Shown here in pieces: positions 1 through 10,639 of a stretch of 64,000 nt of DNA. Within the stretch, counting starts at the first letter, position 1; every line of letters starts with the position of its first letter. The position numbers and the translations under genes were made by a program. Below the pieces are notes generated by a model that saw only the letters and a list, made by a program, of their open reading frames with translations, ran no database searches and was not told where the DNA came from. Source of the DNA: Primula veris (Eukaryota; Streptophyta; Magnoliopsida; Ericales; Primulaceae); assembly GCA_963682055.1 (NCBI GenBank), contig OY821745.1, forward strand, positions 4,347,501-4,411,500, written 5' to 3'.

Positions 1-163
1 AAATACTGAGTTGATATTAAATTAGACCATCGTTTCGATACCCACTTACAACGATTGAGACGCCTATTTGGGAGCTTTATTAGAATTTCAATCACTAAAT
101 CGTCTGAGAGTCCATCAAAGATCGATGGCAGCAACGACGGACCTTCTTCTTTTCGAGGTGAGA
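1..163 (-). CDS. F-box protein, N-terminal fragment (runs off left edge)
   Basis: Read on the minus strand, the first 163 bases translate to a typical plant F-box start: a leader containing SLLPSIFDGL, then LSDDLVIEILIKLPN, then RCKWVSKRW. These match the hydrophobic-helix pattern with the conserved LP and the WxSLISxxxF-type ending of F-box domains. F-box proteins link substrates to SKP1-cullin E3 ubiquitin ligases. The rest of the gene lies left of the window, so the substrate-binding domain is unknown. I see no ATG in this frame just upstream, so the start may lie in an upstream exon or the gene may be decayed. An alternative reading on the plus strand (a short ATG ORF from 125 ending at a GTGAG donor) is less convincing. 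Confidence 0.5.
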
Positions 164-276
164 CACTTGCATGATTCGAGGAATGACATGCATAAGTAAC
201 CCTATAAATTTAATAAATTTAAGAAAACACAAAATTCACCTCATATGAGAAATGCATATGATTTACTAAATTAATA

Positions 277-511
277 CTCCATACGTCTCTAAACAAATGT
301 CCCCTACGAAAATACGTACAATTTTGACCGATAATTTCTTCATATTTAGATTGCCGGAAAAAATTATTTCAAAAGTTAATCACGTAGTTTATGGTTAGAA
401 CTATATGATGAAATTTTTAATTTTTTCATTTCGGTAATTTTGATATGAAAATTTTGATGGTTAAAATTGCATGTATTTTCGTATGTGATATTTGTTTAGG
501 GACGGAGAGAG
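277..511. mobile_element. Stowaway-like MITE
   Basis: A 235-bp element with imperfect terminal inverted repeats. The left end reads CTCCATACGTCTCTAAACAA and the right end reads TTTGTTTAGGGACGGAGAGAG. It is flanked by TA on both sides (275-276 and 512-513), as expected for Tc1/mariner-derived Stowaway MITEs, and contains no coding capacity. Confidence 0.7.
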
Positions 512-1989
512 TAAAATAGTAATAAACTATCATGGGGTCGACATTTTTATGGTGTAATATTGTTATGATTATTAAAAGATAATAAACAAATAAAAAAAAT
601 AATATAGGGTTATTATAAGAAAATTAATAAGAAAGTTGTAATTTTGTGTAAATATAAACGGTTATAAAATGTATTAGGTTTGAGAAAATGAGTGAGCTAA
701 CCGGTGTGGATGCTTATCATAAAATTTTCCCTAAATTTTCGCATCAGTTTACTTAAATTTTTACTTGAATTCAAGGTAATTAACATATTTTTTATATATC
801 TTTATGGTAACTAATTAACTTTATAAAATTTTCACTTTTCCAATATCATAACTAAATAATATTTTTTACTATTCTTCAATTATTAATTTTCTCACTCTAA
901 TCTACTTTTCAAACCTTATTTGGTGGGACTATACAATTTCAACGGTTTTAAAAAATTATAATATTTAATTTTAGAGGTAAGGTTTTTTTTTTTAAAGTAT
1001 GCATATATTATCATTATGAACGATTTACATCTGAGTCTATTAAAGATCAGAGCTGATCATATAATTTAAAAGAATACAAAACATGTGAATTAGTACGAGT
1101 ATAAGGTGCTAGACAGTTAGCCGCTTTGTTTGCCGATCTCAAAATTCATATGAAGCTCCATTCCGCATATTCCTTAAAAGGTAAGGTTGTAGTTCATGAT
1201 TTATTGGAAAGTGATGTGATAATGATTTATTGGATATATGGTTAAAAATATGGGAAAGTGGTGCTATAAATAAACTGCTCCAATTGCTCTTATATATCCA
1301 TAATAGTTGTATTAATTTTAATAATATTAACTTTGACACATGTGTAACTTAAATTTAACTTTCATTATTGTATTAACTTGTAGTCAATTAATATTTAACA
1401 TACCAAAGTTTGTATACAATAGTGTTATTATTATCTCTATTGTTAATTAAAATAGTTAGCTAACATTGCATTTTTTTTGTCTCCATTAGTTACGTTAAAT
1501 CATGTGTTATATTTTCAGATGTTAAAAACATTGTTAAATATAACAATGTTTATAATGATGTTAATTGATGATGTGGCAAAATACAATTAATTAAAATGTG
1601 AACTCTATTTCAACTACTCCTGTTTTAGTTTCTATGTTAGTGGGATTTACAAAATTACTAATTAATGAGATTTAAATTAATAATTAATTTAAATTTAAAT
1701 TAAAATTAGATAATTTTGTTAAATTAATACACTAATACGAATGTTAAATTTAAGTTACATATGTGTCATTTAACATGCAATTAAATGATAGTGTGTGTCA
1801 TTTAACATGCAATTAAATGATAGTGTGCCAAAATTAATATGGTTAAAATTAACACAATTATTATGGATGCTCTTATAATTGATTGTAGTCTAGTTGGTTA
1901 AAGGTCCTCCTGTACATATTAAAATACTTAGTTCCAAACAGTAAAATAAAATTACCATTATACCATTCAATTTAACTTAAAACATTAGA
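512..1989. other. AT-rich intergenic DNA with MITE remnants
   Basis: No supported gene. From about 741 the sequence resembles one end of the MITE family seen intact near 39755 and 56968 (GCATCAGTTTACTTA followed by similar AT-rich sequence). At 1764-1827 a 32-bp segment is directly duplicated. The part from 520 to 700 resembles 40285-40440, so a dispersed repeat is shared between the two intergenic regions. Confidence 0.5.
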
Positions 1990-2247
1990 TGTAACGAGCC
2001 GTGATATTGTCCGTTTTGGCATAACTTATCAGGGAGGTCACCCATCCTGGTACTACTCCAAGTTAATCACGTTTAAATATGGAGTTCCGTAATCGCTATT
2101 GTGTTGCACGACTTTAAAAGACATTGTTTATAGGAAATAGATCTTTAAGCTCATATAGCACACGAGTACTCTCATATCTGGGCGATATGGGACTGACGCA
2201 CAACACCGCACCACATAATTTAATTCCTGGAAATCTGGGTCGTCACA
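1990..2247 (-). mobile_element. Solo LTR of a Cassandra TRIM retrotransposon
   Basis: This 258-bp sequence begins TGTAACGA and ends GGTCGTCACA. It is flanked by the 5-bp direct repeat TTAGA (1985-1989 and 2248-2252). It is the reverse complement of the LTRs at 6587-7278, including the 5S-rRNA-like internal promoter segment that defines Cassandra elements. No internal region or second LTR is present, so it is a solo LTR. It carries many substitutions and a small deletion relative to the other copies, so it is older. Confidence 0.88.
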
Positions 2248-2571
2248 TTAGATGACACCATTTTTTAACTGTCAATTTGGACGGTAAATAAAAAGTTTTT
2301 ATTTAGTAAATTATAATAATCATAAATCTTGTTAGTTGAGTATACTAACATAGTTATACATCCAATTTTTTGTAAATCACGTAATGTTTTATTTTTTTAG
2401 TATTTGTTAAAAAAATCTGTAAAATTTGATCTTTTATACATTTTTTTATAATTAATTGTTTGTTTAACAATTTATAAAATAGTAATATTAATTGATAACC
2501 GAAAAAAAATATAAAAGGCCTAAAATTTACCCTTAGTTATGGATGTTTTGTTGTTGTGGGTAGAGCGAGGT

Positions 2572-2800
2572 GGAAAAAAAAAAAAAAAAAAAAACCGAAC
2601 CGAAAAAAACCGAAACCGAATATCTGAAACTTTTTCGGTTCGGTTTACAATAAAACCGGACCGAAAACCCGAAAAAAAGCTGAACCGAAACAAACTGGTT
2701 CGTTCGGTCCAAAAAATAAAAAGACCGAAAACAAAAAAATACCAAGGCGAAAAATATGTTTGATTTCGGTTTTGTCAAAAACCAAACCGAATCGGACCGA
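2572..2800. repeat. CCGAA-rich dispersed repeat upstream of UTP6-like locus
   Basis: An A-run is followed by dense ACCGAA/AACCGA words and a TTTCGGTTCGG complement, giving a partly self-complementary segment. The same arrangement, in the same order, recurs at 49262-49490 just upstream of the PANK2 gene. It has no credible coding function; apparent ORFs on either strand come from the biased composition. Confidence 0.6.
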
Positions 2801-3328
2801 GCTCAGATCTAGTTGTGGGGCCGAGGCCGAAAGCTATATAAGATAGGGTAACTCTCTCTCTTTTTTCGTGTGATATACACTGTACAGAGAGAGAGAGAGA
2901 GCTTTGAAAAAATAAAAGAATAAAAATCTGGAGAAAAATGGGAGATAAAGTCCAAATTCGGAAAGAATGGATGACGGGGGAGATGGAAGAGCTAGAGGAG
3001 AGTGGGTTATTCACTTTTTTAGAGCTTAAAGACATTGAACAAGTGGATTAAGTTTGAATACAAAATCCACCGTAAAAGTCCCTTGATAATCGATTACGTC
3101 TCTTATCTCGACTATCTAAAGAATCTCCTTAACCTCGTTACCACACGCACTACTTTATTTGCTAATAACAACCGTCACTATATCAATAATAACAAGTTTA
3201 GATTTTCTTTGGTTACTAGGGTTTTGAATATTTTTGACAGGGCTACCATCAAGTTTAAGGGAGATGTTCCACTTTGGTTTCGGTATATCGACTTTTGTAA
3301 GGAACAACTCTCTATTCAGACGTTGAAC

Positions 3329-3331
<3 letters not shown>

Positions 3332-3368
<37 letters not shown>

Positions 3369-3430
3369 TAATCGCTACCCATGCGTTGCGTGTGCTTATG
3401 CGACGCGTGGAATATATATATATATATTAT
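3332..3430. repeat. (TA)n microsatellite with Helitron-like 3' end remnant, UTP6 intron 1
   Basis: A long TA run abuts a short GC-richer palindromic piece containing ATGCGTTGCGTGTGC and then a second TA run. On the minus strand the palindromic piece reads as a small hairpin followed by GATTACTAAT. This resembles the hairpin-plus-CTRR 3' ends of Helitrons and the similar pieces at about 10900-10930 and 11205-11240. The family assignment is tentative. Confidence 0.35.
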
Positions 3431-4163
3431 CCGGGTAAATAAATTTTTAAAAAGTATATTGATTGAATGAATATATTAAATTAGAAATCATTAGTAATAC
3501 AATGTTTTTGTTATACAAAATATACATAAAACGATTTTGTTTGATATAGAAATATAATTGTTTTGAAAAGATCATGATTTTTGTGTGTTTTTTATATTTT
3601 GAATTGAATAAATGTAAACGATTAATTAGTTAAAAAAAGTTGAATGACTAAAATTTGACAGTCTCAATTTTTCTAACAGGGGGCTAAAGCAACTCCTATA
3701 TTGAAAACCCCCGAATGTATTTTGCTGAAAATTGACGATTATATCATTTCAGCACCCCAATATTAAAAAAAAAACCCAACCCATCTCGAAATTCCAGTTC
3801 CCCCACTGTTTATAGTTAGATTTTATTTAATTGTTCCAAGTAACTTCTAGTATAAGTTTATCATAACTTATTATAAACATGAGTGTAATTTAGGATTTAC
3901 TCCTAATCACTGCACGTTTTCAGCTGATCCTACAATTATCACAAGGGCTTCTGTTCTTCTTTTCTTGTTAAGCAAGAAGCTTGTAACTTGATCGACCTAA
4001 CTTATTCTCAATCTGTAAAAAAATCTAGCCTTTTTGCTCAAAAGCTGCTGTATAACTTGTAAATTGTTTTGAAAAAAAAAAAGGTAGGGCACTTTTGCAC
4101 ACACCTTCTATATAATGAAAAATCTATAGTAATTTTAGGCTCGATAGGTAGAAAAAGTCTTAG

Positions 4164-4735
4164 TGATAAAGCCATAACTTTGGTCGGTCGCGTTAGGCTT
4201 TTCAACAATGATATAATAGTAAATCAACTGTGAATAATGGACACTTCCTGATCTTTCTTATTGCTCGGATTATTATCCTTATTCGGACTATTACACTTGC
4301 TCGGATTAGTATTTCGGTTTTACAATTGTGCTCGATATGACTATTTAATCTCTCGTCTTGATCTTTCTCCCCTTTTATTCGGTGCTCGGCTTTGTCTTTT
4401 CTCGGTTTATTTCTTGAAGTAGTGTGTGTTGATTAGTTTCTCTCTTTTCTCAACTTCTCTCTATATTTTTTGGATAGATTTTCTGGTCACTTTTCTAGGA
4501 GGAGTAGTTGGCTATTTATAGTCAACTATGCCTTCTAGGATGTTGACAAATGTCTTCATCCCAGGGTTTTTTTCAGACATGGGTCCCCATTTGATTGGAC
4601 TTGGGCTTTTGATAGTAACACCTCAATTCCTATAAAAAGTATGAGACGACCCATTTAAGTGTTGGATACCCATTTATAAAGTGGGTTGATTATTATCCGA
4701 ATAGAATATTCGGGTCTAATTTTTATGTTCTATCA
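4164..4735 (-). mobile_element. Solo LTR, same family as the Tat element at 11241
   Basis: The 572-bp reverse-orientation LTR begins TGATAAAGCCATAAC and ends TTATGTTCTATCA. It aligns throughout to the reverse complement of the 549-bp LTR at 11241-11789, with many substitutions and small indels. The flanking 5-bp direct repeat is CTTAG (4159-4163 and 4736-4740). It lies in intron 1 of the UTP6-like gene. A TATA-like box corresponding to that of the full element is visible near 4510-4525. It is clearly older than the full-length copy. Confidence 0.9.
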
Positions 4736-6415
4736 CTTAGCTTCTTGATGAGTAAAGATATTACAATTGCCTTGCATATATCATGCATGTCACATCTGTT
4801 TGTATGTGTTGGATTTTCGGTGTTCGAGTAAAAAACAAGGTCCTAAAAGTTTGAGCTTTACGCGTGCAGCATACTTGAATATATTAGTGCTTATGTTCTA
4901 TAATTTTAGTTGTTGTCTATGTACTGTATGTAGTTAACTAAAAAGTTGCTTATGTTCTTCTGTTGGCGTTTATATGAAGAACGATTAGGTACAAAACATT
5001 AGAGAATAAGGTGATCCCGTGTTGATGTATGATTTTGATGTGACGTTATTTAGTCTGCCCATGGATGTGGTATCTAGTTTATTGTTTTCAACTCTCAAGG
5101 CCGACTTTGCTTTCTTATAATATTAGCAATGCTCATGTACTTTCTCTAGGTCCAAGCTAGGGTGATAAAATTTCATCCAAAAGTGCCGGGTGTCTGGATA
5201 AACGCTGCATCTTGGGAGTTTGACCACAACCTCGATGCAACTGCAGCTCGTGATATCATGGAACGTGGATTGAGTATTTGCCCTCATTCAGAGGAATTTT
5301 GGGTAGAGTACCTTCGTATGGAACTGACATACCTTAACAAGCTTAAGGCTAGGAAAGTTGCTCTGGGAACACTAGTTTGCAATAAACACAAAGCTAATGA
5401 CAAACAGTGGAGAGATAAGAACACAGATTTGTACATGTCCCTGGACGTGGCAGAAGTTGTCCAAGCTGGAGAAATGACAGGAGAAGACTTGTTTCGTTAC
5501 CTAGGCTTGAGCATGATTCGAATTGTGTATAATCGTGGTGTCGAAGCCCTCGCTTGTTCTTTCAGTCTTAGGACGAGGTTCATTAAGCTTCTCGAAGCAA
5601 CTGATTTTGATCATTCAGATGATTTGAGAAGAGAGATATTGACCGACATGGAAAGGGATTTTTCTAAAGAACCAGAATACTGGGACTGGCTTGCAAGGAC
5701 CAAAATAACACATTCCAAGGGAAATGAAATTGTGCTCCCTCATTTCAAAAAGGCAATTCAGGTACTAATTAATATTGTAATTCAGTAGTTTATTGTTAGT
5801 TATACATCAAAAACTTTTTATTATGTTTTTCCTTTTTGTTTCACCACCATATTAATAATTGGGAGATATATGGGTATAGCCCTCTCAGCATTACTCTATT
5901 TGGCTTTATAACATTTTTTTTTTTGTTTCTCATAGGTATATGAAGATGCTATAAAAGTCCTACCTTCGGCCACGATGTTTTGCCTCTACACAAGGTTTCT
6001 TAGGGAAACATTTTTTCCTATGAATGTAGAAAAAAAAGCTTCTGAAATCCTCGACTCCCCTGATTGTAATTTAAATCTAATATCATATGCACTAACTGTG
6101 CATGAAAGAAGGAACATGGACTGTGTTACCGAGGATCTTGCTTGCCTATATGTTACGCTTTATTTGCAAACAGGGAAAATTGAAGAGGCTAGAACATTAG
6201 CAGAAAGGGTGTGCAGGGAAAGACCTCTGGGTTCAGTGGGTCTTTGGGTGCTCAGAATCTGGATTGAGATGAGGTGTATTAAAAAGAAGGGGTCTGCTTT
6301 TATGATAAGGTGTTCTAAAAAGAGGGGGTTCGATTTTATGACAAAAGCTGATACAGGCTGTCTTTGAGCTCTTGAAGAAAGTTCTTTCCGATACGACTGT
6401 CTCCAAAGCTGAGAG

Positions 6416-7801
6416 TGTTGGTGATTTTAGTATCATCAATGTATTTTAGTAGTAATGTGATTTATTATAGGCCGATGCAATAATGCGTTAAACTCGGAAA
6501 CGAGTTAGGGAAGTGCGGAGTGCACGCTCGTCGAGCCAACGTATAATTGAATATGAATAATTGAAACGGGGTTCCAAGGGGCAGAGTGTGACGACCCAAA
6601 TTTCCAGGAAGGAAATTCTGTGGTGCGGTGTTGTGCGTCAGTCCCACATCGCCCAGATATGAGAGTACCCGTGTGGTATATGAGCTTAAAGATCCATTTT
6701 CTATCAACAAGGCCTTTTAAAGCCGTGCGGCACAATAGCGATGACGGAACTCCACAGTTAAGCGTGCTTAACTTGGAGTAGTACCAGGATGGGTGACCCC
6801 CCTGGGAAGTTGTGCCAAAGCGGACAATATTGTTGATACGGGCGTAGCGGTTCGGTCCGTGGGGCCGGGTCATTACAGATGGTATCAGAGCCTCTATCTG
6901 GCCGGAAATGTGGGGACTAGCACGTGTGTGTGAGCCCCTGAAGGACGACGTGCCCGACGAGGACGTCGTGCCTAAAGGGAGGGTGATTGTGACGACCCAG
7001 ATTTCCAGGAAGGAAATTCTGTGGTGCGGTGTTGTGCGTCAGTCCCACATCGCCCAGATATGAGAGTACCCGTGTGGTATATGAGCTTAAAGATCCATTT
7101 CCTATCAACAAGGCCTTTTAAAGCCGTGCGGCACAATAGCGAGGACGGAACTCCACAGTTAAGCGTGCTTAACTTGGAGTAGTACCAGGATGGGTGACCC
7201 CCCTGGGAAGTTGTGCCAAAGCGGACAATATTGTTGATACGGGCGTAGCGGTTCGGTCCGTGGGGCCGGGTCATTACAAGTACTCTCGTATCTGGGCGAT
7301 GTGGGACTGCCGCACAACACCGCACCACAGAATTTCCTTCCTGAAAATCTGGGTCGTCACACAGAGCCCCTGGCGGGGTCCAAGGGGCAGAGCCCCTGGC
7401 TGGGGTCCCGCTGCCAGGACAGCGGGCGGGGTGCGGGGCAGCGCCCCGAGCGAAAATTTTTCCGAACAGTTGCTTCCTTTCCGGAAAATTTTGAATAGTT
7501 GGACCCTTTCCCAACCGACATAACCGGTTTTTTCGAACAGTTGCTTGCTTTCAGTTTCGGTTATTGATCTCCTATATAAGAAGTCATTTGGCCTCGGTTT
7601 TGGATACAGAAACATATAAGAAAATTCTCTCTATATTTCCTAATCTATTCTCCTTGCCAGAAACAGATTGTTTTTCAAGAATTATCCCCACAAAGATTTC
7701 GTGAACCCAGGCAATAATAGGGTCGAAATACTTTGTTCGGAAAGTGTACGAACACGATTCTTCGAAGTTATCCAGGATTATCATACCCTAAATTTCTAAC
7801 A
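6416..7801 (+). mobile_element. Solo LTR inserted in a UTP6 coding exon (contains nested Cassandra)
   Basis: The outer element begins TGTTGGTGATTTTAG and ends TTTCTAACA, so it has TGTT...AACA termini. It is flanked by a perfect 5-bp duplication GAGAG (6411-6415 and 7802-7806). Without the nested insertion at 6587-7361 and one CAGAG copy it is about 606 bp. The right part holds a TATA-like CTATATAAG (about 7573) and no coding domain, so it is a solo LTR of unassigned superfamily. Left of the LTR the gene reads ...KAER and right of it LWLM followed by GTAATG, showing that the site was inside an exon. Orientation is taken from the TATA-like box. Confidence 0.85.
6587..7361 (+). mobile_element. 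Cassandra TRIM element with inverted partial third LTR
   Basis: The left LTR is 6587-6877 and the right LTR 6988-7278, both 291 bp and differing at only a few positions. The left LTR is followed by a primer-binding site TGGTATCAGAGC (6880-6891), complementary to initiator tRNA-Met. The internal region is only 110 bp and ends in a purine tract near 6974-6983. Each LTR contains a 5S-rRNA-like Pol III promoter segment (for example 6749-6801). An inverted copy of the first ~83 bp of the LTR follows (7279-7361). The whole block, not the two-LTR unit, is bounded by a 5-bp duplication CAGAG (6582-6586 and 7362-7366). There is no coding capacity, as usual for Cassandra. Confidence 0.9.
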
Positions 7802-8953
7802 GAGAGGTTGTGGCTTATGGTAATGAACTAATACTTTGCAAACTTAATCTTTTAACTTGTGATAGGGCCTAACTTTTGTGATGAAGCTATTCCATGCTTG
7901 AACTTTTTTTTTAAAGCTCATTGTATGAAGAAGCCAATCACTGGCCAAAGAGTGGTTGTTGTAGCTTTATACTCAGACTATCCATTTGGTTTATTATGTC
8001 ATATACTTTTAACATTCGTGACTGGTTTTGTACTTGTGTAATAAAGTGAAGTTGTTTTCCTGCAGGCATTGAAGATATTTTCATCTCAAAGGGATTATCT
8101 TGACAAGCTAGTAGAGCTCTCGGTGGCTTGTTTAAGCAGAGACGGTGGAAGTGACGATGGATTTTCCCTAGCATCTGCTATTATAGAACTTTTATTTCAG
8201 ACTGATGGAATTCCGCATGCAAGAATGACATACAAGCGGTATTATTCTCGACTTTCCACATACGAAACGTTTTAGGATGGTGCTATTCCAGGATTGTGTT
8301 ATCTTTTGCAAGACCATGCATCATACCTATTAGATGGTTTATTACATCGCTCACTTGTCTTCTTTACACACTTGATTAATCTCCCTGATACTTCGATATG
8401 ATTCCAGTTATTTATTAGCCTGATAACGAGCCTCTTGCTCAACGAAAATATTAGGTATGTCCAAAAGTATTCCCTTATGGTTTATACACATCTTTTGCAT
8501 TTCTCGCAGATTTCTTGCTTTGCCCCACCCAGGTCTTGTATTTTATAAAAATTGCATTGAATTGGAAACGAACCATGCATTAACTGGAGATAAAGATTCT
8601 TTGGTGGAAGCCAGGAAACTGTATGAAGCTGCACTCGCTACGTATAAACAAGATGTGTGCTTGTGGCAAAATTACCACTCTTTGGAAATTAAGGTACATT
8701 TCAGTTCTACTGTCTTTGTTGCGAACAAGGGAAGCAATGTTTTGGTTTTAAACATGGTCTGGGTTCAATGTTTTGCCTTGTTACTGTTTGCTTGAAACTG
8801 TCATAGGTTAGCAATTTTTCTCAGTTACATATTAAGTCGCGTGCTGAATTATTATTGCAGACGGGAACATCGGAGGCGACGAATTCTGTTTATTGGCGTG
8901 CAAAGAAACAGCTCAAAGATAAGATTATTCTTCTGTCCTCAGCCAATTACTGA

Positions 8954-9620
8954 TAGGGTATTTATCAGTTATTGTGATTATTTTCGTTATTGTACTTCGG
9001 TAATGTTATGGCATGGTAAGCTCTCGTAATTGACTATTTTCCCCCTGATGTTATTTGTTTTGGACTGCAGGTTTATCTTGTTCAGTTAATTTTCGTATTG
9101 AGACCTTTTTGTGTTTGTTATTTTATGTTGTTGGGCATAATTTCTCATGATCATCATCTATCATATCGAGCATTAAATCCCAATAATATGGGGTTAGTCA
9201 TGTTGGGCTTATTTTCTCCTGGATATAATTTCGGTTGTCTGGTTGTTCCTAATTGGGGTACCTTGTGACCTAAAGTAGACAATTTGAGATGCTCATGTAC
9301 TACTGTAATTTCTTCATTCCATTACTGTATCCTTTTCTCTCCCAACTATGATGTTACGTGGCTTGGATTGGACATGAGCATCTCGATATATTGGGAGCCT
9401 CCTAGTTCCGATCAGTAGTATTAAGTACTAACCGGTTGATAGTAAACACAGAATGGTACCCTATAAAAGTTTGAGGTTATATTATTGTCAATAAAATTAA
9501 AGGTATAATTGAATTATTTTATCTGCACAAACGAAATGATCTCTTATGGCTTGATACAAACAAGAGAATAACACAAATAAAGAAGCTTGGTGTTTTAATT
9601 CTTCATAAAACTAGCCCTCA
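8954..9620. other. Gene-free stretch after UTP6-like locus
   Basis: Probable former 3' UTR and flanking DNA. I see no open coding exon, RNA gene or clear transposon end here. Confidence 0.4.
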
Positions 9621-9629
9621 GGAACTTGA

Positions 9630-10190
9630 TCATAATTGTAATATGGTACCTGTCTTCCAAAAAAATATATCAGCGACACTTTCGTTGATTCTCTTCACTA
9701 GCAACTTGTTCACAATATTATCGCACTCTATTCTAATCTTCCTATCCAGACAAAAGGCCAATAACCAAAAAATTGCCATACCCTCCAAGCCGAGACCCAT
9801 TGTAAGTCCCTTGGTCTTCAATAATTGCTCGACTTTTGAACTTATACTCCTCACTCTCCATAGGCTTTTTAGGCTCATTTACCTTGATTCCCCTGTTGCT
9901 AGGTTGCTCTTTCTTTAGAATTAGCTCACTTATAGCAACTTTTTCCACTACGTTATCGGCTTTAACGTAGGACGATGGGATCTATCCATGGGACCTAGGA
10001 GGTGTGGTGAGGATACATATCTGGTATGCAGTGATAGCCATAGACAGAATGGGGATAACAGATTCGAACAGAGGATTGAAGGGGTTTTCCATACGTTTGC
10101 TATATGGTAACCACCATCGCAAACGTTGAATCATAGTCATCAGATTCAGTGTCATCTAACATCGGAGTTTAGAGCATTAGAATATGAAAT
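9630..10190 (-). pseudogene. Unrecognised coding relic, several frames
   Basis: Minus-strand translation gives protein-like stretches in alternating frames: an acidic ESDDYDSTF piece, then MENPFNPLFESVIPILSMAI, then ADNVVEKVAISELILKKEQ with IKVNEPKKPMESEEYKFKSR and GTYNGSRLGGYGNFL, and after a stop/frameshift RKIRIECDNIVNKLLVKRIN. Amino-acid composition and continuity across frames suggest a decayed or retro-copied gene rather than chance. I do not recognise the family. There is no start and no splice pattern that restores one frame. It lies downstream of the broken UTP6 copy and may be part of the same decaying segment. Confidence 0.4.
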
Positions 10191-10222
10191 AACAAAAGGA
10201 GTATCGGATAGGAAGCAGTGGG

Positions 10223-10302
10223 TATTATGAAAATGTGAATATATTCCACAAAAACTGTACAAGTTGCCAATTTTTGTGGAATATATTCACATTTTCATAA
10301 TA
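10223..10302. repeat. Perfect 32-bp inverted repeat (hairpin) with 16-nt spacer
   Basis: The left arm 10223-10254 and right arm 10271-10302 are exact reverse complements, separated by 16 nt (CTGTACAAGTTGCCAA). Transcribed on either strand, this would fold into a long perfect stem. No flanking duplication or larger element is evident. Confidence 0.9.
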
Positions 10303-10639
10303 AACAGAATGCTATAAGTGACTATAACAACAGAACACTTGTCATCTAACCAAAGTGGTGTACCAACTATTTTTTCCTATCGATTTCCAAACTTTTTTAG
10401 TCTAGACAAATGTTAGAAATTTGAGGATATTAAAGTTGATAGGATCTATTTATGAGTAAATTACATTAACACGTTCTATTGAGTTTTCTCTAACAATAGC
10501 TTTATTAGTTATAATAAAAATAATAATAATATCATAATCTCACCAAAAAAAATTAAATCGCCGTGGTTGGTAAATTAATTGGCAAGCAAGTAGGGACTAG
10601 GGAGTATGTATCAACTATGTAAAGATTTGATTTACCGAT

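Larger units (their letters stand above)
2938..8953 (+). pseudogene. UTP6: UTP6-like gene (U3 snoRNP / SSU processome), disrupted
   Basis: UTP6 is a HAT-repeat protein of the UtpB complex that acts with U3 snoRNP in nucleolar 18S rRNA processing. Recognisable exons are 2938-3331, 5150-5761, 5936-6415 plus 7807-7819, 8066-8238, 8510-8693 and 8861-8953, with GT-AG borders. They contain motifs such as FHPKVPGVWI, WEFDHNL, VEYLRMEL, FSKEPEYWDW, FALPHPGL-like RFLALPHPGL and LSRDGGS. The assembled length is about 650 codons, close to the family. There are three defects. A frameshift near 3040-3050 ends the ATG frame after the DIEQVD segment. A probable 2-bp deletion near 6350, next to a diverged 36-bp in-frame tandem duplication (about 6272-6343), shifts frame before FELLKKVL. 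A solo LTR is inserted in the same exon (6416-7801, TSD GAGAG); removing it restores the family LWLM motif and a donor site. Exons 4-6 are open and in phase. Indels could in part be assembly errors, but the LTR insertion could not. Confidence 0.88.

Noticed and set aside
125..157. Small first exon MAATTDLLLFE on the plus strand with a GTGAG donor
   Set aside because: The minus strand at the same place gives a much better F-box match; no downstream plus-strand exon was found.
1885..1925. tRNA-like or SINE head (TAGTCTAGTTGG resembles an A box)
   Set aside because: No B box and no cloverleaf could be found downstream; the match is too short.
2533..2778. ORFs on both strands in the CCGAA-rich repeat
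   Set aside because: Biased repeat composition; the same pattern recurs at 49169-49466 without conserved protein sequence.
6749..6801. 5S rRNA gene
   Set aside because: Only the internal-promoter part resembles 5S rRNA; it lies within a Cassandra LTR and the 5' and 3' ends of 5S rRNA are absent. The same applies to 2027-2090 and 7150-7205.
6465..7615. Several 60-180 codon ORFs on both strands
   Set aside because: They are readings through the Cassandra LTRs, which are non-coding and contain a 5S-like Pol III promoter.
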